NCBI GenBank assembly: GCA_041447245.1
Contig: JBGMEA010000012.1
Coordinates: forward strand, 310,001 to 374,000
Reading direction: 5' to 3'
DNA: 64,000 nucleotides
Source: JBGMEA01 sp041447245
GTDB taxonomy: Bacteria; Bacillota; Clostridia; Eubacteriales; Anaerofustaceae
The notes under the pieces were generated by a model. The model did no database searches. It was not told the origin of the DNA and saw only the letters and a program-made list of their open reading frames with translations. Position numbers and translations under genes: made by a program. Below are positions 32,749 to 40,934 of the stretch, piece by piece (position 1 is the stretch's first letter; the number at the start of each line of letters is the position of its first letter).

Positions 32749-33261
32749 ATGAAGAATTGCACAAATTGCGGCAGTCCGATGGACGACAACGCAGCGTTCT
32801 GTCCGAATTGCGGAACTGCGGCCGCTCCGGTACAGCCTGCTGCACCCGAAACACCTGTTGCCCCTCAGGCCGCTCCGAGTTATCAGGCTCCCGTTGAGCC
32901 CCAACCTGCGGCTCAGCAGAACCCCTACCAGACAAATTCCAATCCCGCGCCGACCTACAATCCAAACGGGGCGTATAATCCTTATGCTCAGCCTTCGCAG
33001 AGCACAAATATTCCCGCTTTGGTCGGGTTTATTCTTTCTCTTGTTGGCATCCCCGCATTATTTATAGGGTTCGGCTGGCTTTTGGGGATTGCCGGAATTG
33101 TTTTATCCATCATCGGTATGGTGCAGGTGAAGAAAACGAATCAAAAAGGAAAAGGATTTGCTTTGGCAGGACTGATTATCGGTATTGTATTGATCGTTCT
33201 GACGATTGTTGCAGTTATTTATGTAATTGCCGCATACGGATATTATTATAATCTGTACTAA
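32749..33261 (+). CDS. Zinc-ribbon membrane protein 5 (DUF4190)
   Basis: A 170-residue member: zinc ribbon CTNCGSPMDDNAAFCPNCG (residues 4-22), a long Pro/Gln/Ala/Asn-rich linker (to about 85), then two helices (IPALVGFILSLVGIPALFIG; GKGFALAGLIIGIVLIVLTI). It has a strong AGGAGG and its own upstream region (165 bp), and ends in a perfect terminator. The low-complexity linker may place the ribbon away from the membrane. Confidence 0.87.
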   Translation: MKNCTNCGSPMDDNAAFCPNCGTAAAPVQPAAPETPVAPQAAPSYQAPVEPQPAAQQNPYQTNSNPAPTYNPNGAYNPYAQPSQSTNIPALVGFILSLVGIPALFIGFGWLLGIAGIVLSIIGMVQVKKTNQKGKGFALAGLIIGIVLIVLTIVAVIYVIAAYGYYYNLY

Positions 33262-33574
33262 AAAATACGTGCATAAAAAAGCAACTGATTGTCAGTTGCT
33301 TTTTTATGTGAAAACGGTATCAGGATATTTTCCGGCGAATTGTATGAGTGCTCCTTTATGATTGGTTTCGTTTTTTGTCGGTCGGAGTGTTTATTTTAAA
33401 AGAAATGTAATGCTATTTCACCTTTTTTTCTTTTCCTTGTGCATTATTGTAAACGTTCGAGATTTGAATATTCCAAAAAACCTTTTAAAATCAAGAAAAA
33501 AAAAGAGAAAAAATGTAAATTTCTCTTCGCTTTTTCCCTATTTGATTGTATAATGAATGCGCATTGATATACGT
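33262..33574. other. AT-rich intergenic stretch
   Basis: Besides the terminator at 33272-33308 it holds only AT-rich sequence with runs of A and T. A 27-residue minus-strand frame (ending GALIQFAGKYPDTVFT) reads like a protein tail but has no start, so it may be a remnant. Confidence 0.4.
33272..33308 (+). terminator. Terminator after zinc-ribbon protein 5
   Basis: Perfect 17-bp stem CATAAAAAAGCAACTGA / TCAGTTGCTTTTTTATG with a 3-base loop. Confidence 0.9.
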
Positions 33575-34285
33575 TTAAATTAATTCTATGTTTCCGATTA
33601 CTCCCAACTTCTCTTCTGCAATTATTAGCACACCCGAAATGCCTTCCATTGAAATGGCGTAATGCAGCGCGGATTCGATATCCGATGCACTGCGGACGCG
33701 GTTGCATACCGATGTGGCTGCGGCATCAGCCAGGAATGCATCTTTAGAGAATATTGTAACGGCATCTGCAAGGCCAAAACTGAGTGAATGACCCAGTTTT
33801 CCCGATGAGGTGCAGATACCTAGCGGTGATTCCTCAGGTTTGATCCGCACTTTGATGCGATCTTTGAACTTGTTTTCGCCCGCATAAATTGCGACATGAC
33901 GGGGTTTGTCCGTTTTGATATACAAATCGCCGCCATTTTCGATGAGTAGATTTTCGCTGAGGGCATCCATGCGTTCCGCCAGCATCTGACTGAATGCACC
34001 GGCAACTGCGGCCATCGGGCCCACATTGGCGATTTTGGCTGCCATTGCCATTCTCCTCGCAATTTCGGGAGCTTCCCGATAAAGCGAGACAGGAGCCAGT
34101 GCCCGTTGAAATTCGGGATGGCGAATGATGTAGCGCTCCAAATCTGCCCGCAGCAGACGGATGGTTTCGGTGCAGATATCGGTTAAATCACTGTCGGCTC
34201 CGATCATGAGATCGGTTTCTTTGACGGCAACTTTAAAATAAATGAGATCATCGGCTTTCATGCTGCAGCGATAAATGCGTTCCAT
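33575..34285 (-). CDS. UPF0280 family protein (ApbE-like fold)
   Basis: A 236-residue protein of the UPF0280 (COG2122) family, related to the ApbE/T-fold proteins; typical segments are GPMAAVAGAFSQ, ENGGDLYIKTDKPRHVAIYAGEN, CTSSGKLGHSLSFGLADAVTIFSKDAFLAD cut to its core 'GHSLSFGLADAV', and DAAATSVCNRV. The family is shared by methanogens and acetogens and has no proven activity. The start at 34285 is set by GGAGG 5 bases upstream. It is divergent from the acs operon with about 230 bp between start codons, so co-regulation is possible. Confidence 0.9.
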   Translation of the reverse strand: MERIYRCSMKADDLIYFKVAVKETDLMIGADSDLTDICTETIRLLRADLERYIIRHPEFQRALAPVSLYREAPEIARRMAMAAKIANVGPMAAVAGAFSQMLAERMDALSENLLIENGGDLYIKTDKPRHVAIYAGENKFKDRIKVRIKPEESPLGICTSSGKLGHSLSFGLADAVTIFSKDAFLADAAATSVCNRVRSASDIESALHYAISMEGISGVLIIAEEKLGVIGNIELI

Positions 34286-34405
34286 CGGTTCCTCCAAGAG
34301 CGTTGACTGATAAAATTACATCAATTATAACAAACGGAGATATGTCGGGCAACTGTTGCTGCGGAATTGAGAAAAACGCCCGAAAAGTACGTATCCAAAA
34401 ACATC

Positions 34406-34435
34406 TTGCCAAGTCAATATTGCAAGTTATATAAT
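34406..34435 (+). promoter_or_regulatory. Candidate promoter of the acs operon
   Basis: TTGCCA (34406-34411), 18 bases, TATAAT (34430-34435), about 80 bp before the first ATG. A small hairpin GATCGT / ACGATC (34472-34490) follows in the leader. Confidence 0.55.
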
Positions 34436-34516
34436 AACAGAATGGAATCATAATAAACCACAAACTATCAAGATCGTGCAAAAGACGATCCATTATTATG
34501 AAAAGGAGAGAGCATT

Positions 34517-35287
34517 ATGACTTATACAATTGCTGTCGCAGGGAAAGGCGGAACAGGCAAAACAACGATTTGCGGAATGATTATCGACTACCTTGTGAAG
34601 AATCATAAAACCCCGATTCTGGCCGTTGACGCCGACGCAAACTCCAACCTCAACGAAGTGTTGGGCGTGGATGTCGAGACTACCATCGGACAGATCAGAG
34701 AAGAAGTGCTGCGTGCGGAAATGGCTCCGGTCAATCCGATTCCGCCGGGAACCTCGAAAGCGGATTATCTGAATTTCAAATTCAACCAGGCACTTGTCGA
34801 AAACGATGACTATGACATGTTGGTGATGGGAAGAACCCAAGGGGAAGGGTGCTACTGCTATGTCAACGGAATACTGAAAACACAGCTGGATAAATTCTCC
34901 GGCAATTACAAATATGTCGTCGTGGATAACGAAGCGGGCATGGAACACATCAGCCGCGGAATTCTTCCTCATGTCGATACGATTTTTCTTGTGAGCGACT
35001 GCTCGCGCAGAGGAATCCAGACCGTCGGAAGAATTGCGAAATTGATCGACGATCTGAAAATCAGAGCAAAAAACATCAAACTGATTGTCAACCGTGCGCC
35101 GAACGGAACATTGGATGATGGCATTCAGGAAGAAATCAAACTGCAGGGTCTTGATCTGATCGGCGTGATTCCGCAGGATCCGCAGGTTTACGAATATGAT
35201 TCCGCAGGGAAGCCGACCGCGACTCTGCCGGAAGATTCCCTTTCCAAACAAGCCGTCAAGGAAATTATGAGCAAACTGGATATTTAG
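34517..35287 (+). CDS. CooC/AcsF-type nickel-insertion ATPase
   Basis: A 256-residue MinD-like ATPase with the deviant P-loop GKGGTGKTT (residues 9-17) and the CxC metal site in EGCYCYVNG (near 118), as in CooC1/AcsF, which load nickel into CO dehydrogenase or acetyl-CoA synthase. First gene of the acs operon, 46 bp before acsD, with AAGGAGAG before the ATG. As no CO dehydrogenase gene is here, maturation of the ACS A-cluster (an AcsF role) is the more likely task. I leave the symbol blank because CooC and AcsF cannot be separated by eye. Confidence 0.92.
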   Translation: MTYTIAVAGKGGTGKTTICGMIIDYLVKNHKTPILAVDADANSNLNEVLGVDVETTIGQIREEVLRAEMAPVNPIPPGTSKADYLNFKFNQALVENDDYDMLVMGRTQGEGCYCYVNGILKTQLDKFSGNYKYVVVDNEAGMEHISRGILPHVDTIFLVSDCSRRGIQTVGRIAKLIDDLKIRAKNIKLIVNRAPNGTLDDGIQEEIKLQGLDLIGVIPQDPQVYEYDSAGKPTATLPEDSLSKQAVKEIMSKLDI

Positions 35288-35333
35288 TTTGTCTTTAATA
35301 ATTTATATATTTTTATAGGGAGGACTATTAAAA

Positions 35334-36275
35334 ATGCCGTTTAAAACATCACCTCAAAAATTTAATGCTGCCATCGGGACAGTCGAAATCGGCAGCGGTG
35401 ATAAAAAAATCGTGTTGGGGGGACAGAACGTACTTCCTTTCTACACATTCGACGCACCGATCGAACATGCACCGAAAGTCGGGGTGGAAATCTCCGATCT
35501 CGGTCTGGAAGGTTATGCGGACGGAATCAAAGAATTCTACGGCAACGCGACGGATATTGCCGAAATCGCGAAAAAGGCACAGAGCATGGAAGGTGCGGAT
35601 TTTATCTGCCTGAGAATGGACGGAGCCGATCCGAACGGAGACAATCAGCCGGTTGAAGAATGTGTTGCAATCGCAAAAAAAGTTGCGGATGCCATTGATC
35701 TTCCGCTGATGATTGCGGGATGCAAAAACAACGAAAAAGACTCCGTTCTTTTCGAAAAGATTGCAGAAGCCCTTTCCGGCAAAAACGTGGCATTCCTTTC
35801 CGCAAAGGAAGAAACTTACAAAGTAGTCGGCGCATCCGCCGGACTTGCTTACAATCAGGTCGTCGGTGCGGAATCCGCCTGCGATATCAACCTTGCCAAA
35901 CAGCTCAATGTATTGCTCACACAACTCGGCGTAGGCGCAAAGAGCATTGTGATGAACCTCGGTTCTGCAGCTGCAGGCTACGGTTTTGAATATGTTTCAT
36001 CCACGATGGACAGAGTCATTCTTGCGGCGCTCGGTCAGAACGACGCAATGTTGCAGATGCCTGTTGTGACACCGGTTTCTTTCGAAACATGGACGGTAAA
36101 AGAATCCGTTATGGCGGAAGCGGACGCTCCGGAATGGGGCAGTGTCGAACTCAGAGGAATCGACATGGAAGTCGTTACGGCGGCTGCATGTTTGGCATCC
36201 AGCTCGAATGCTGTGATCCTCAGACACCCCAGAAGCGTGGCAACCATTTCCAAAATGATCAAAGAATTAATGTAA
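35334..36275 (+). CDS. acsD: Corrinoid iron-sulfur protein, small subunit (AcsD)
   Basis: A 313-residue TIM-barrel subunit of the corrinoid iron-sulfur protein (CFeSP), which pairs with AcsC to carry the methyl group from methyl-tetrahydrofolate to acetyl-CoA synthase. It matches the family from the start (MPFKTSPQKFNAAIGTVEIG) through GLEGYADGIKEFYG and MNLGSAAAGYGFEYVSSTMD. Length is normal. GGAGG precedes the ATG. It is followed by acsC after 35 bp. Confidence 0.96.
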   Translation: MPFKTSPQKFNAAIGTVEIGSGDKKIVLGGQNVLPFYTFDAPIEHAPKVGVEISDLGLEGYADGIKEFYGNATDIAEIAKKAQSMEGADFICLRMDGADPNGDNQPVEECVAIAKKVADAIDLPLMIAGCKNNEKDSVLFEKIAEALSGKNVAFLSAKEETYKVVGASAGLAYNQVVGAESACDINLAKQLNVLLTQLGVGAKSIVMNLGSAAAGYGFEYVSSTMDRVILAALGQNDAMLQMPVVTPVSFETWTVKESVMAEADAPEWGSVELRGIDMEVVTAAACLASSSNAVILRHPRSVATISKMIKELM

Positions 36276-36310
36276 TTTAGTTTTAGAAAGATATCGGAGG
36301 AATTACAATA

Positions 36311-37657
36311 ATGGCACTTACAGGCATTGAAATATTTAAAATCACACCGAAAACAAACTGCAAAGAATGCGGCAATCCGACATGTATGGCATTTGCGATG
36401 AAAGTTGCGCAGGGCGCAATTCCGCTTGAAAAATGTCCGTACATTTCCGACGAAGTGAAAGCACAACTTGCGGAAGCAACTGCTCCGCCGATGAAGACCA
36501 TCAAAGTGGGTGCAGGCGAAAACGAACATACACTGGGCGGTGAAACCGTACTGGCAAGACACGAAAAAACATTCGTCAGCAAAAACCTTTATGCCGTTTC
36601 CGTTTGCAACGCGAACGAAGACGCGGAAAACGAAAAAGCATTTGCATCTGTCGAAGCGATTGATTATCAGCGTATCGGCGAAAGAATGTATGTCGAATTC
36701 ATTTATGTCAACTATGTGGAAGGCAAAGACAAGGACAAATTCCTCGCACTCGTCAAAAAAGCAGCCGGCATGAACAGAGCAATGATCATTGGCTGTGCTG
36801 ATGTTGCGATTGCGAAAGAAGCGCTCGAAATTGCGAAGGATCTCAAACCGATTCTCAACGGTGCGACCGCGGCCAATTGCGAAGCAATGAACGAACTGGC
36901 AAAAGAATACGGCGTAACGCTGGGCGTTTGCGGAACCGACATCAACGATCTGTATGACACCACCGCAAAACTCGAAGCGGCAGGAAACAAAAATCTCGTG
37001 CTCAATGCAACGATCAATTCCATCAAAGACGCATTTGCGGAAACCGTTCAGGTCAGACGCGCTGCCATCAAAAACAATGACAGAACATTCGGTTATCCGA
37101 TGATCGTCAATGTCGGCAGATTGGCTGTCGGAGATGATGTGATGCAGGCAGCTCTTGCTTCTCTGTTCACCATGAAATACGGCTCCATCATCGTAATGGA
37201 AGCAATGAGCTATGCACAGGCGCTTCCGCTTTACGGCCTCAGACAGAACGTATACACAGATCCGCAGAAGCCGATGAGAGTCGAACCGGGCATCTACAAA
37301 ATCAATGGTGCCGATGAAAATTCTCTCTGCTGTCTGACAGTGGACTTCGCACTCAGCTACTTTGTTATTTCCGGCGAAATGGAACGTTCCGGCGTACCGA
37401 TCAATCTTTTGATTCCGGATGCGGGCGGATATTCCGTATTGACTGCATGGGCAGCAGGAAAGCTCAGCGCTTCCTCGATTGCAAAATTCATTCAGGAATA
37501 CGAAATCGAAAACAAAATCAAATCCAGAAGACTCGTCATTCCGGGAAAAGTAGCCGTGCTCAAAGGCGAAATGGAAGATAAACTCCCCGGTTGGGAAATT
37601 ATTGTCGGCCCGAACGAAGCGATGCAGGCTGTCAAATTCCTGAAAGATTTAAAATAA
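36311..37657 (+). CDS. acsC: Corrinoid iron-sulfur protein, large subunit (AcsC)
   Basis: A 448-residue CFeSP large subunit. The N-terminal [4Fe-4S] domain has Cys17, Cys20, Cys25 and Cys42 (CKECGNPTC and EKCP). A TIM-barrel domain follows, and the C-terminal region (SLCCLTVDFALSYFVISGEM, NLLIPDAGGYSVLTAWAAGK) binds the corrinoid. The cluster supplies electrons to re-reduce Co(II), with help from the RACo protein at the end of this operon. Length and motifs are complete. Confidence 0.96.
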   Translation: MALTGIEIFKITPKTNCKECGNPTCMAFAMKVAQGAIPLEKCPYISDEVKAQLAEATAPPMKTIKVGAGENEHTLGGETVLARHEKTFVSKNLYAVSVCNANEDAENEKAFASVEAIDYQRIGERMYVEFIYVNYVEGKDKDKFLALVKKAAGMNRAMIIGCADVAIAKEALEIAKDLKPILNGATAANCEAMNELAKEYGVTLGVCGTDINDLYDTTAKLEAAGNKNLVLNATINSIKDAFAETVQVRRAAIKNNDRTFGYPMIVNVGRLAVGDDVMQAALASLFTMKYGSIIVMEAMSYAQALPLYGLRQNVYTDPQKPMRVEPGIYKINGADENSLCCLTVDFALSYFVISGEMERSGVPINLLIPDAGGYSVLTAWAAGKLSASSIAKFIQEYEIENKIKSRRLVIPGKVAVLKGEMEDKLPGWEIIVGPNEAMQAVKFLKDLK

Positions 37658-37690
37658 TTTAATCATTATTATCATACAGAGGAGATAACC

Positions 37691-38476
37691 ATGGAAAAAT
37701 TTGTAACTATCGGCGAGAGAATTCACTGCATTTCTCCGGTCATCCGAGATGCGTTCAACACGAAAAATCCCGAACCGATCATTCAGAGAGCGGAAGAACA
37801 GCTCAAAGCCGGCGCTACTTACCTTGATGTCAACATCGGACCTGCGGAAAGCACGGGCGAAGAACTCATGAAATGGGCTGTGCAGCTTCTTCAGGAACGT
37901 TTTGACAATGTTCCGCTTTGCCTTGATACGGCAAACAAAAAAGCGATTGAAGCAGGTATTTCTGTTTACAACCGTGCAAAAGGCAAACCGATCGTCAACT
38001 CTGCCGACGCAGGTGACAGAATCGAAAACATCGATCTGGCTGCCGCAAACGATGCTATCGCAATTGCGCTTTGCGCAAAAGACGGCATTCCTTCCGACAA
38101 TGACGAACGTATGGTTTATTGCCAGGAAATGCTCGAACGCGGCATGATGCTCGGCATGGAACCGACGGATCTGTGGTTTGACCCGCTTTTCCTCGTGATC
38201 AAAGGAATGCAGGACAAGCAGATGCAGGTACTCGAAGCGATCAAAATGATGAGTGATATGGGACTGAACACGACAGGCGGTCTGTCCAATGTTTCCAACG
38301 GTATGCCGAAAACACTCCGTCCGATTCTCGATTCCGCTACGGTTGCTATGGCTATGATGAACGGATTTACTTCCGCAATCGTCAATCCCTGCGATGTCAG
38401 ACTGATGGAAACCATCAAGTCCTGCGATATCATCAAAAACAACACGTTGTATGCAGATTCTTTCCTCGAACTGTAG
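37691..38476 (+). CDS. acsE: Methyl-tetrahydrofolate:CFeSP methyltransferase (AcsE)
   Basis: A 261-residue TIM-barrel pterin-binding methyltransferase that moves the methyl group of CH3-H4folate to the corrinoid protein. Pterin-domain landmarks are GERIHCISPVIRDAF (start), GATYLDVNIGPAE, PLCLDTANKKAIEAG, KPIVNSADAG and GLSNVSNGMP (with the family Asn). GAGGAG precedes the ATG. It is the last gene before the 311-bp gap; in several acetogens acsA (CO dehydrogenase) is found close by, but not here. Confidence 0.96.
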   Translation: MEKFVTIGERIHCISPVIRDAFNTKNPEPIIQRAEEQLKAGATYLDVNIGPAESTGEELMKWAVQLLQERFDNVPLCLDTANKKAIEAGISVYNRAKGKPIVNSADAGDRIENIDLAAANDAIAIALCAKDGIPSDNDERMVYCQEMLERGMMLGMEPTDLWFDPLFLVIKGMQDKQMQVLEAIKMMSDMGLNTTGGLSNVSNGMPKTLRPILDSATVAMAMMNGFTSAIVNPCDVRLMETIKSCDIIKNNTLYADSFLEL

Positions 38477-38549
38477 GAAAAACCCTATCATATCGGTTAT
38501 AATATAAAATAACACAACAGGATAATCAAGATTGCAGAGTTTTGTGCGG

Positions 38550-38612
38550 ATCGTTTCGGTTCGCAGTTGCGGGTGTGCTGTTCGCCAACAGGCGCATCCG
38601 CAATCTAACGAT
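38550..38612 (+). ncRNA. Predicted structured RNA element upstream of acsB
   Basis: Outer stem ATCGTT (38550-38555) / AACGAT (38607-38612) encloses an 11/3-base internal loop and a long inner stem: TTGCGG (38567-38572) / CCGCAA (38598-38603) continuing through GTGTG and GCGCAT with G-U pairs to CTGTT-cgcc-AACAG. It matches no riboswitch I can recognise. It may control acsB expression relative to acsE or stabilise a processed end. Confidence 0.5.
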
Positions 38613-38682
38613 GCAATCTATCCTTGCTTTTTGCATAACGGAGTCATTCCGCTTATGTCAAGGCATGTGTCTGTCACTGTCA

Positions 38683-38715
38683 GTCCGGAGGTTTCTGTCC
38701 GGTGCTTTGCCGGAC
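38683..38715 (+). promoter_or_regulatory. Hairpin with two competing left arms before acsB
   Basis: GTCCGG occurs at 38683-38688 and again at 38697-38702, while the complementary CCGGAC occurs once at 38710-38715, giving two mutually exclusive hairpins about 75 bases before the acsB start. There is no T run, so it is not a simple terminator. Confidence 0.45.
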
Positions 38716-38787
38716 CTGTACAAAAAACTATAAAAACAGGAGAACGGAAATTATTCGGTCTGAAAATATACATTAGGAGGATTTAAA

Positions 38788-40920
38788 ATGAGTGTATTGA
38801 CAGATCTTATCTATGCCGGCTCCAATGCCGTTGCGGGTCTGACCGAAGGGGCGGTCAACGATGCGATTGCAAAGTATGGTGCGGATAAAAAAGTCGCTTT
38901 CCCGGATACCGCTTATTTCCTGCCAACGATTTATGCGGCTACCGGTGTGAAAGTCACAAAACTCGGCGATCTGCCGGCTTGCGTGGGTGTTTTGAAAAGC
39001 TTGATTTCCAACAAAGAAGATTTGGGCGAAGCCCTGAATGCGGGACTCGCAACAGCGGTCGGCGCGGAAATCATCGAAGCACTGAAATATGTCGCAAGCG
39101 AAAATCCTTATGAAAACGAAAGCGGAATCGGTTTTGTTCCCGACCCGATCATCCGATCACTCGGTGTGCCTCTGGTAACAGGGGATATCCCGGGGGTTGC
39201 GGTGGTGCTCGGCAAAGCCGACAATGCGGAAGATGTATGCAAAGTCGTCAAAGACTATCAGAGCAAAGGGATTCTGACATTCCTCGTGGGAGACTTGATT
39301 GAACAGGTCATCGACGGCGGTGTCAAAGTCGGACTCGAATTCCGAGTCGTACCGCTCGGACACGATGTGACGGCGGTAACGCATGTTGTGACGGTTGCCA
39401 TCCGTGCGGCGCTTATCTTCGGCAACATTCAGCCCGGAAAACTGGCTGATCTGCTTCAATATACAAAAGAAAGAGTTCCCGCGTTCGTGAATACCTTCGG
39501 TGCGATCAACGAAGTGGTTGTATCCGCCGGTGCGGGTGCGATTGCACTCGGATTCCCGGTGGTTGTGGATGTGGATCTTGCGGAAAATCAGGTGCCGGGT
39601 GCACTGGAATCCATTACGGATCACACAATGACCGTGAAAAGATCGCTGGAACTGCGCAATATCAAAATCAAAGTCAAAGAGCTTCCGATCCCGGTTGCAT
39701 TTGCTGCGGCGTTTGAAGGCGAAATCGTCAGAAAGAACGATCTGCATGCGGAATTCAACGGCGAAAAAGTGCCGACAGCCGAACTGCTTCTCATGAGAGA
39801 TGCGGACAAGATCGAAGATCACAAGATTACGCTCATCGGACCGGACATCGACGGCACGGCTCCCGTACAGCTGCCGTTGGCAGTGCTCGTGGAAGTATAC
39901 GGCGCGAAGATGGAAGAAGATTTCGAACCGGTTCTGGAACGAAAGATCCATCATTGGATGAACTATATGGAAGGTGTCATGCACACCGGACAGAGAAATA
40001 TTTTCCGTATCCGTATCAACAAGGATGCTTACGAAAAAGGCCTGCGCCTCAGACATCTGGGAGAAGTGATCTATGCCATGATCATGGACGAATTCGATAC
40101 GGTTGTGGATAAGTGCCAGGTAACGCTGATCACAGAAGAACCGAAAGTCAGAGAGTTCCTCGAAAAAGTCGCGATGCCGAAATACAATGCGCGTGACGAT
40201 CGTCTCTCTTCCATGACGGACGAAAGTGTGGACACCTTCTACACCTGCATTCTGTGCCAGTCGTTTGCTCCTTCCCACTGCTGTGTGGTAACGCCGGAAC
40301 GTCTCGGACTGTGCGGTGCGGTCAGCTGGCTGGACGCAAAAGCAACGAAAGAACTGCAGCCGACGGGACCGTGTCAGCCGATCAAAAAAGAAGGGCTGAT
40401 CGACGAAGTCAAAGGAAAATACGAAGAAGTCAATAAAGTGGTGGAAGCCGCGACGCAGGGTGCTGTATCCAACGTGACGTTGTACTCCATTCTTGAAGAT
40501 CCGATGACAAGCTGCGGCTGCTTCGAATGCATCTGCGGCATCATGCCGGAAGCAAAAGGCGTTGTCATCGTCAACCGCGAATACAAAGGCATTACGCCGG
40601 TCGGTATGACCTTCGGCGAACTGGCTTCTATGACGGGCGGCGGGGTGCAGACTCCGGGCTTCATGGGTCACGGCAGACACTTTATTTCCTCCAAGAAGTT
40701 CATGAGAGCGGAAGGCGGCATCGAACGAATCGTCTGGATGCCGAAAGAACTCAAAGACGATGTTGCCGCAAAACTCAACAAATCGGCAAAAGAACTGTAC
40801 GGCATCGATAATTTTGCGGATATGATCTGCGATGAAACCATCGCGACCGAATCCGAAGCGGTGCTGTCATTCCTTACGGAAAAGAATCATCCGGCTCTTA
40901 AGATGGACGAATTAATGTAA
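38788..40920 (+). CDS. acsB: Acetyl-CoA synthase (AcsB / CdhC-like)
   Basis: A 710-residue acetyl-CoA synthase, the enzyme that joins a methyl group, CO and CoA. The A-cluster cysteines are all visible: YTCILCQSFAPSHCC and LGLCG (near residues 484-510; cubane ligands) and the Cys-Gly-Cys that holds the distal nickel in SCGCFECICG (near 575). The N-terminal domain that binds CO dehydrogenase in Moorella is present (length close to that protein's 729). Followed after 14 bp by the RACo gene. With no acsA here, the source of CO must be encoded elsewhere or be external. Confidence 0.97.
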   Translation: MSVLTDLIYAGSNAVAGLTEGAVNDAIAKYGADKKVAFPDTAYFLPTIYAATGVKVTKLGDLPACVGVLKSLISNKEDLGEALNAGLATAVGAEIIEALKYVASENPYENESGIGFVPDPIIRSLGVPLVTGDIPGVAVVLGKADNAEDVCKVVKDYQSKGILTFLVGDLIEQVIDGGVKVGLEFRVVPLGHDVTAVTHVVTVAIRAALIFGNIQPGKLADLLQYTKERVPAFVNTFGAINEVVVSAGAGAIALGFPVVVDVDLAENQVPGALESITDHTMTVKRSLELRNIKIKVKELPIPVAFAAAFEGEIVRKNDLHAEFNGEKVPTAELLLMRDADKIEDHKITLIGPDIDGTAPVQLPLAVLVEVYGAKMEEDFEPVLERKIHHWMNYMEGVMHTGQRNIFRIRINKDAYEKGLRLRHLGEVIYAMIMDEFDTVVDKCQVTLITEEPKVREFLEKVAMPKYNARDDRLSSMTDESVDTFYTCILCQSFAPSHCCVVTPERLGLCGAVSWLDAKATKELQPTGPCQPIKKEGLIDEVKGKYEEVNKVVEAATQGAVSNVTLYSILEDPMTSCGCFECICGIMPEAKGVVIVNREYKGITPVGMTFGELASMTGGGVQTPGFMGHGRHFISSKKFMRAEGGIERIVWMPKELKDDVAAKLNKSAKELYGIDNFADMICDETIATESEAVLSFLTEKNHPALKMDELM

Positions 40921-40934
40921 GCAAGGAATTTACT

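Larger units (their letters stand above)
38477..38787 (+). other. 311-bp gap between acsE and acsB
   Basis: The acs genes upstream are only 33-46 bp apart, so this gap stands out. It has no ORF with a ribosome-binding site and no trace I can see of CO dehydrogenase. It holds a TATAAT-like box near 38498 without a good -35, the folded element at 38550-38612, and a second GTCCGG/CCGGAC hairpin set at 38683-38715, then AGGAGG for acsB. Confidence 0.7.

Noticed and set aside
34472..34490. GATCGT/ACGATC hairpin as a terminator or attenuator before cooC
   Set aside because: The stem is only 6 bp and is not followed by a T run. It is noted in the promoter entry but not called separately.
38550..38612. 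Cobalamin riboswitch upstream of acsB
   Set aside because: The region folds well but I find no B12-box or the expected multi-stem layout, so I list it only as an unknown structured element.
39157..40680. 507-residue open frame antisense to acsB
   Set aside because: It lies opposite a fully conserved acetyl-CoA synthase, is rich in His/Phe/Arg as expected of a complementary-strand shadow, and has no ribosome-binding site.
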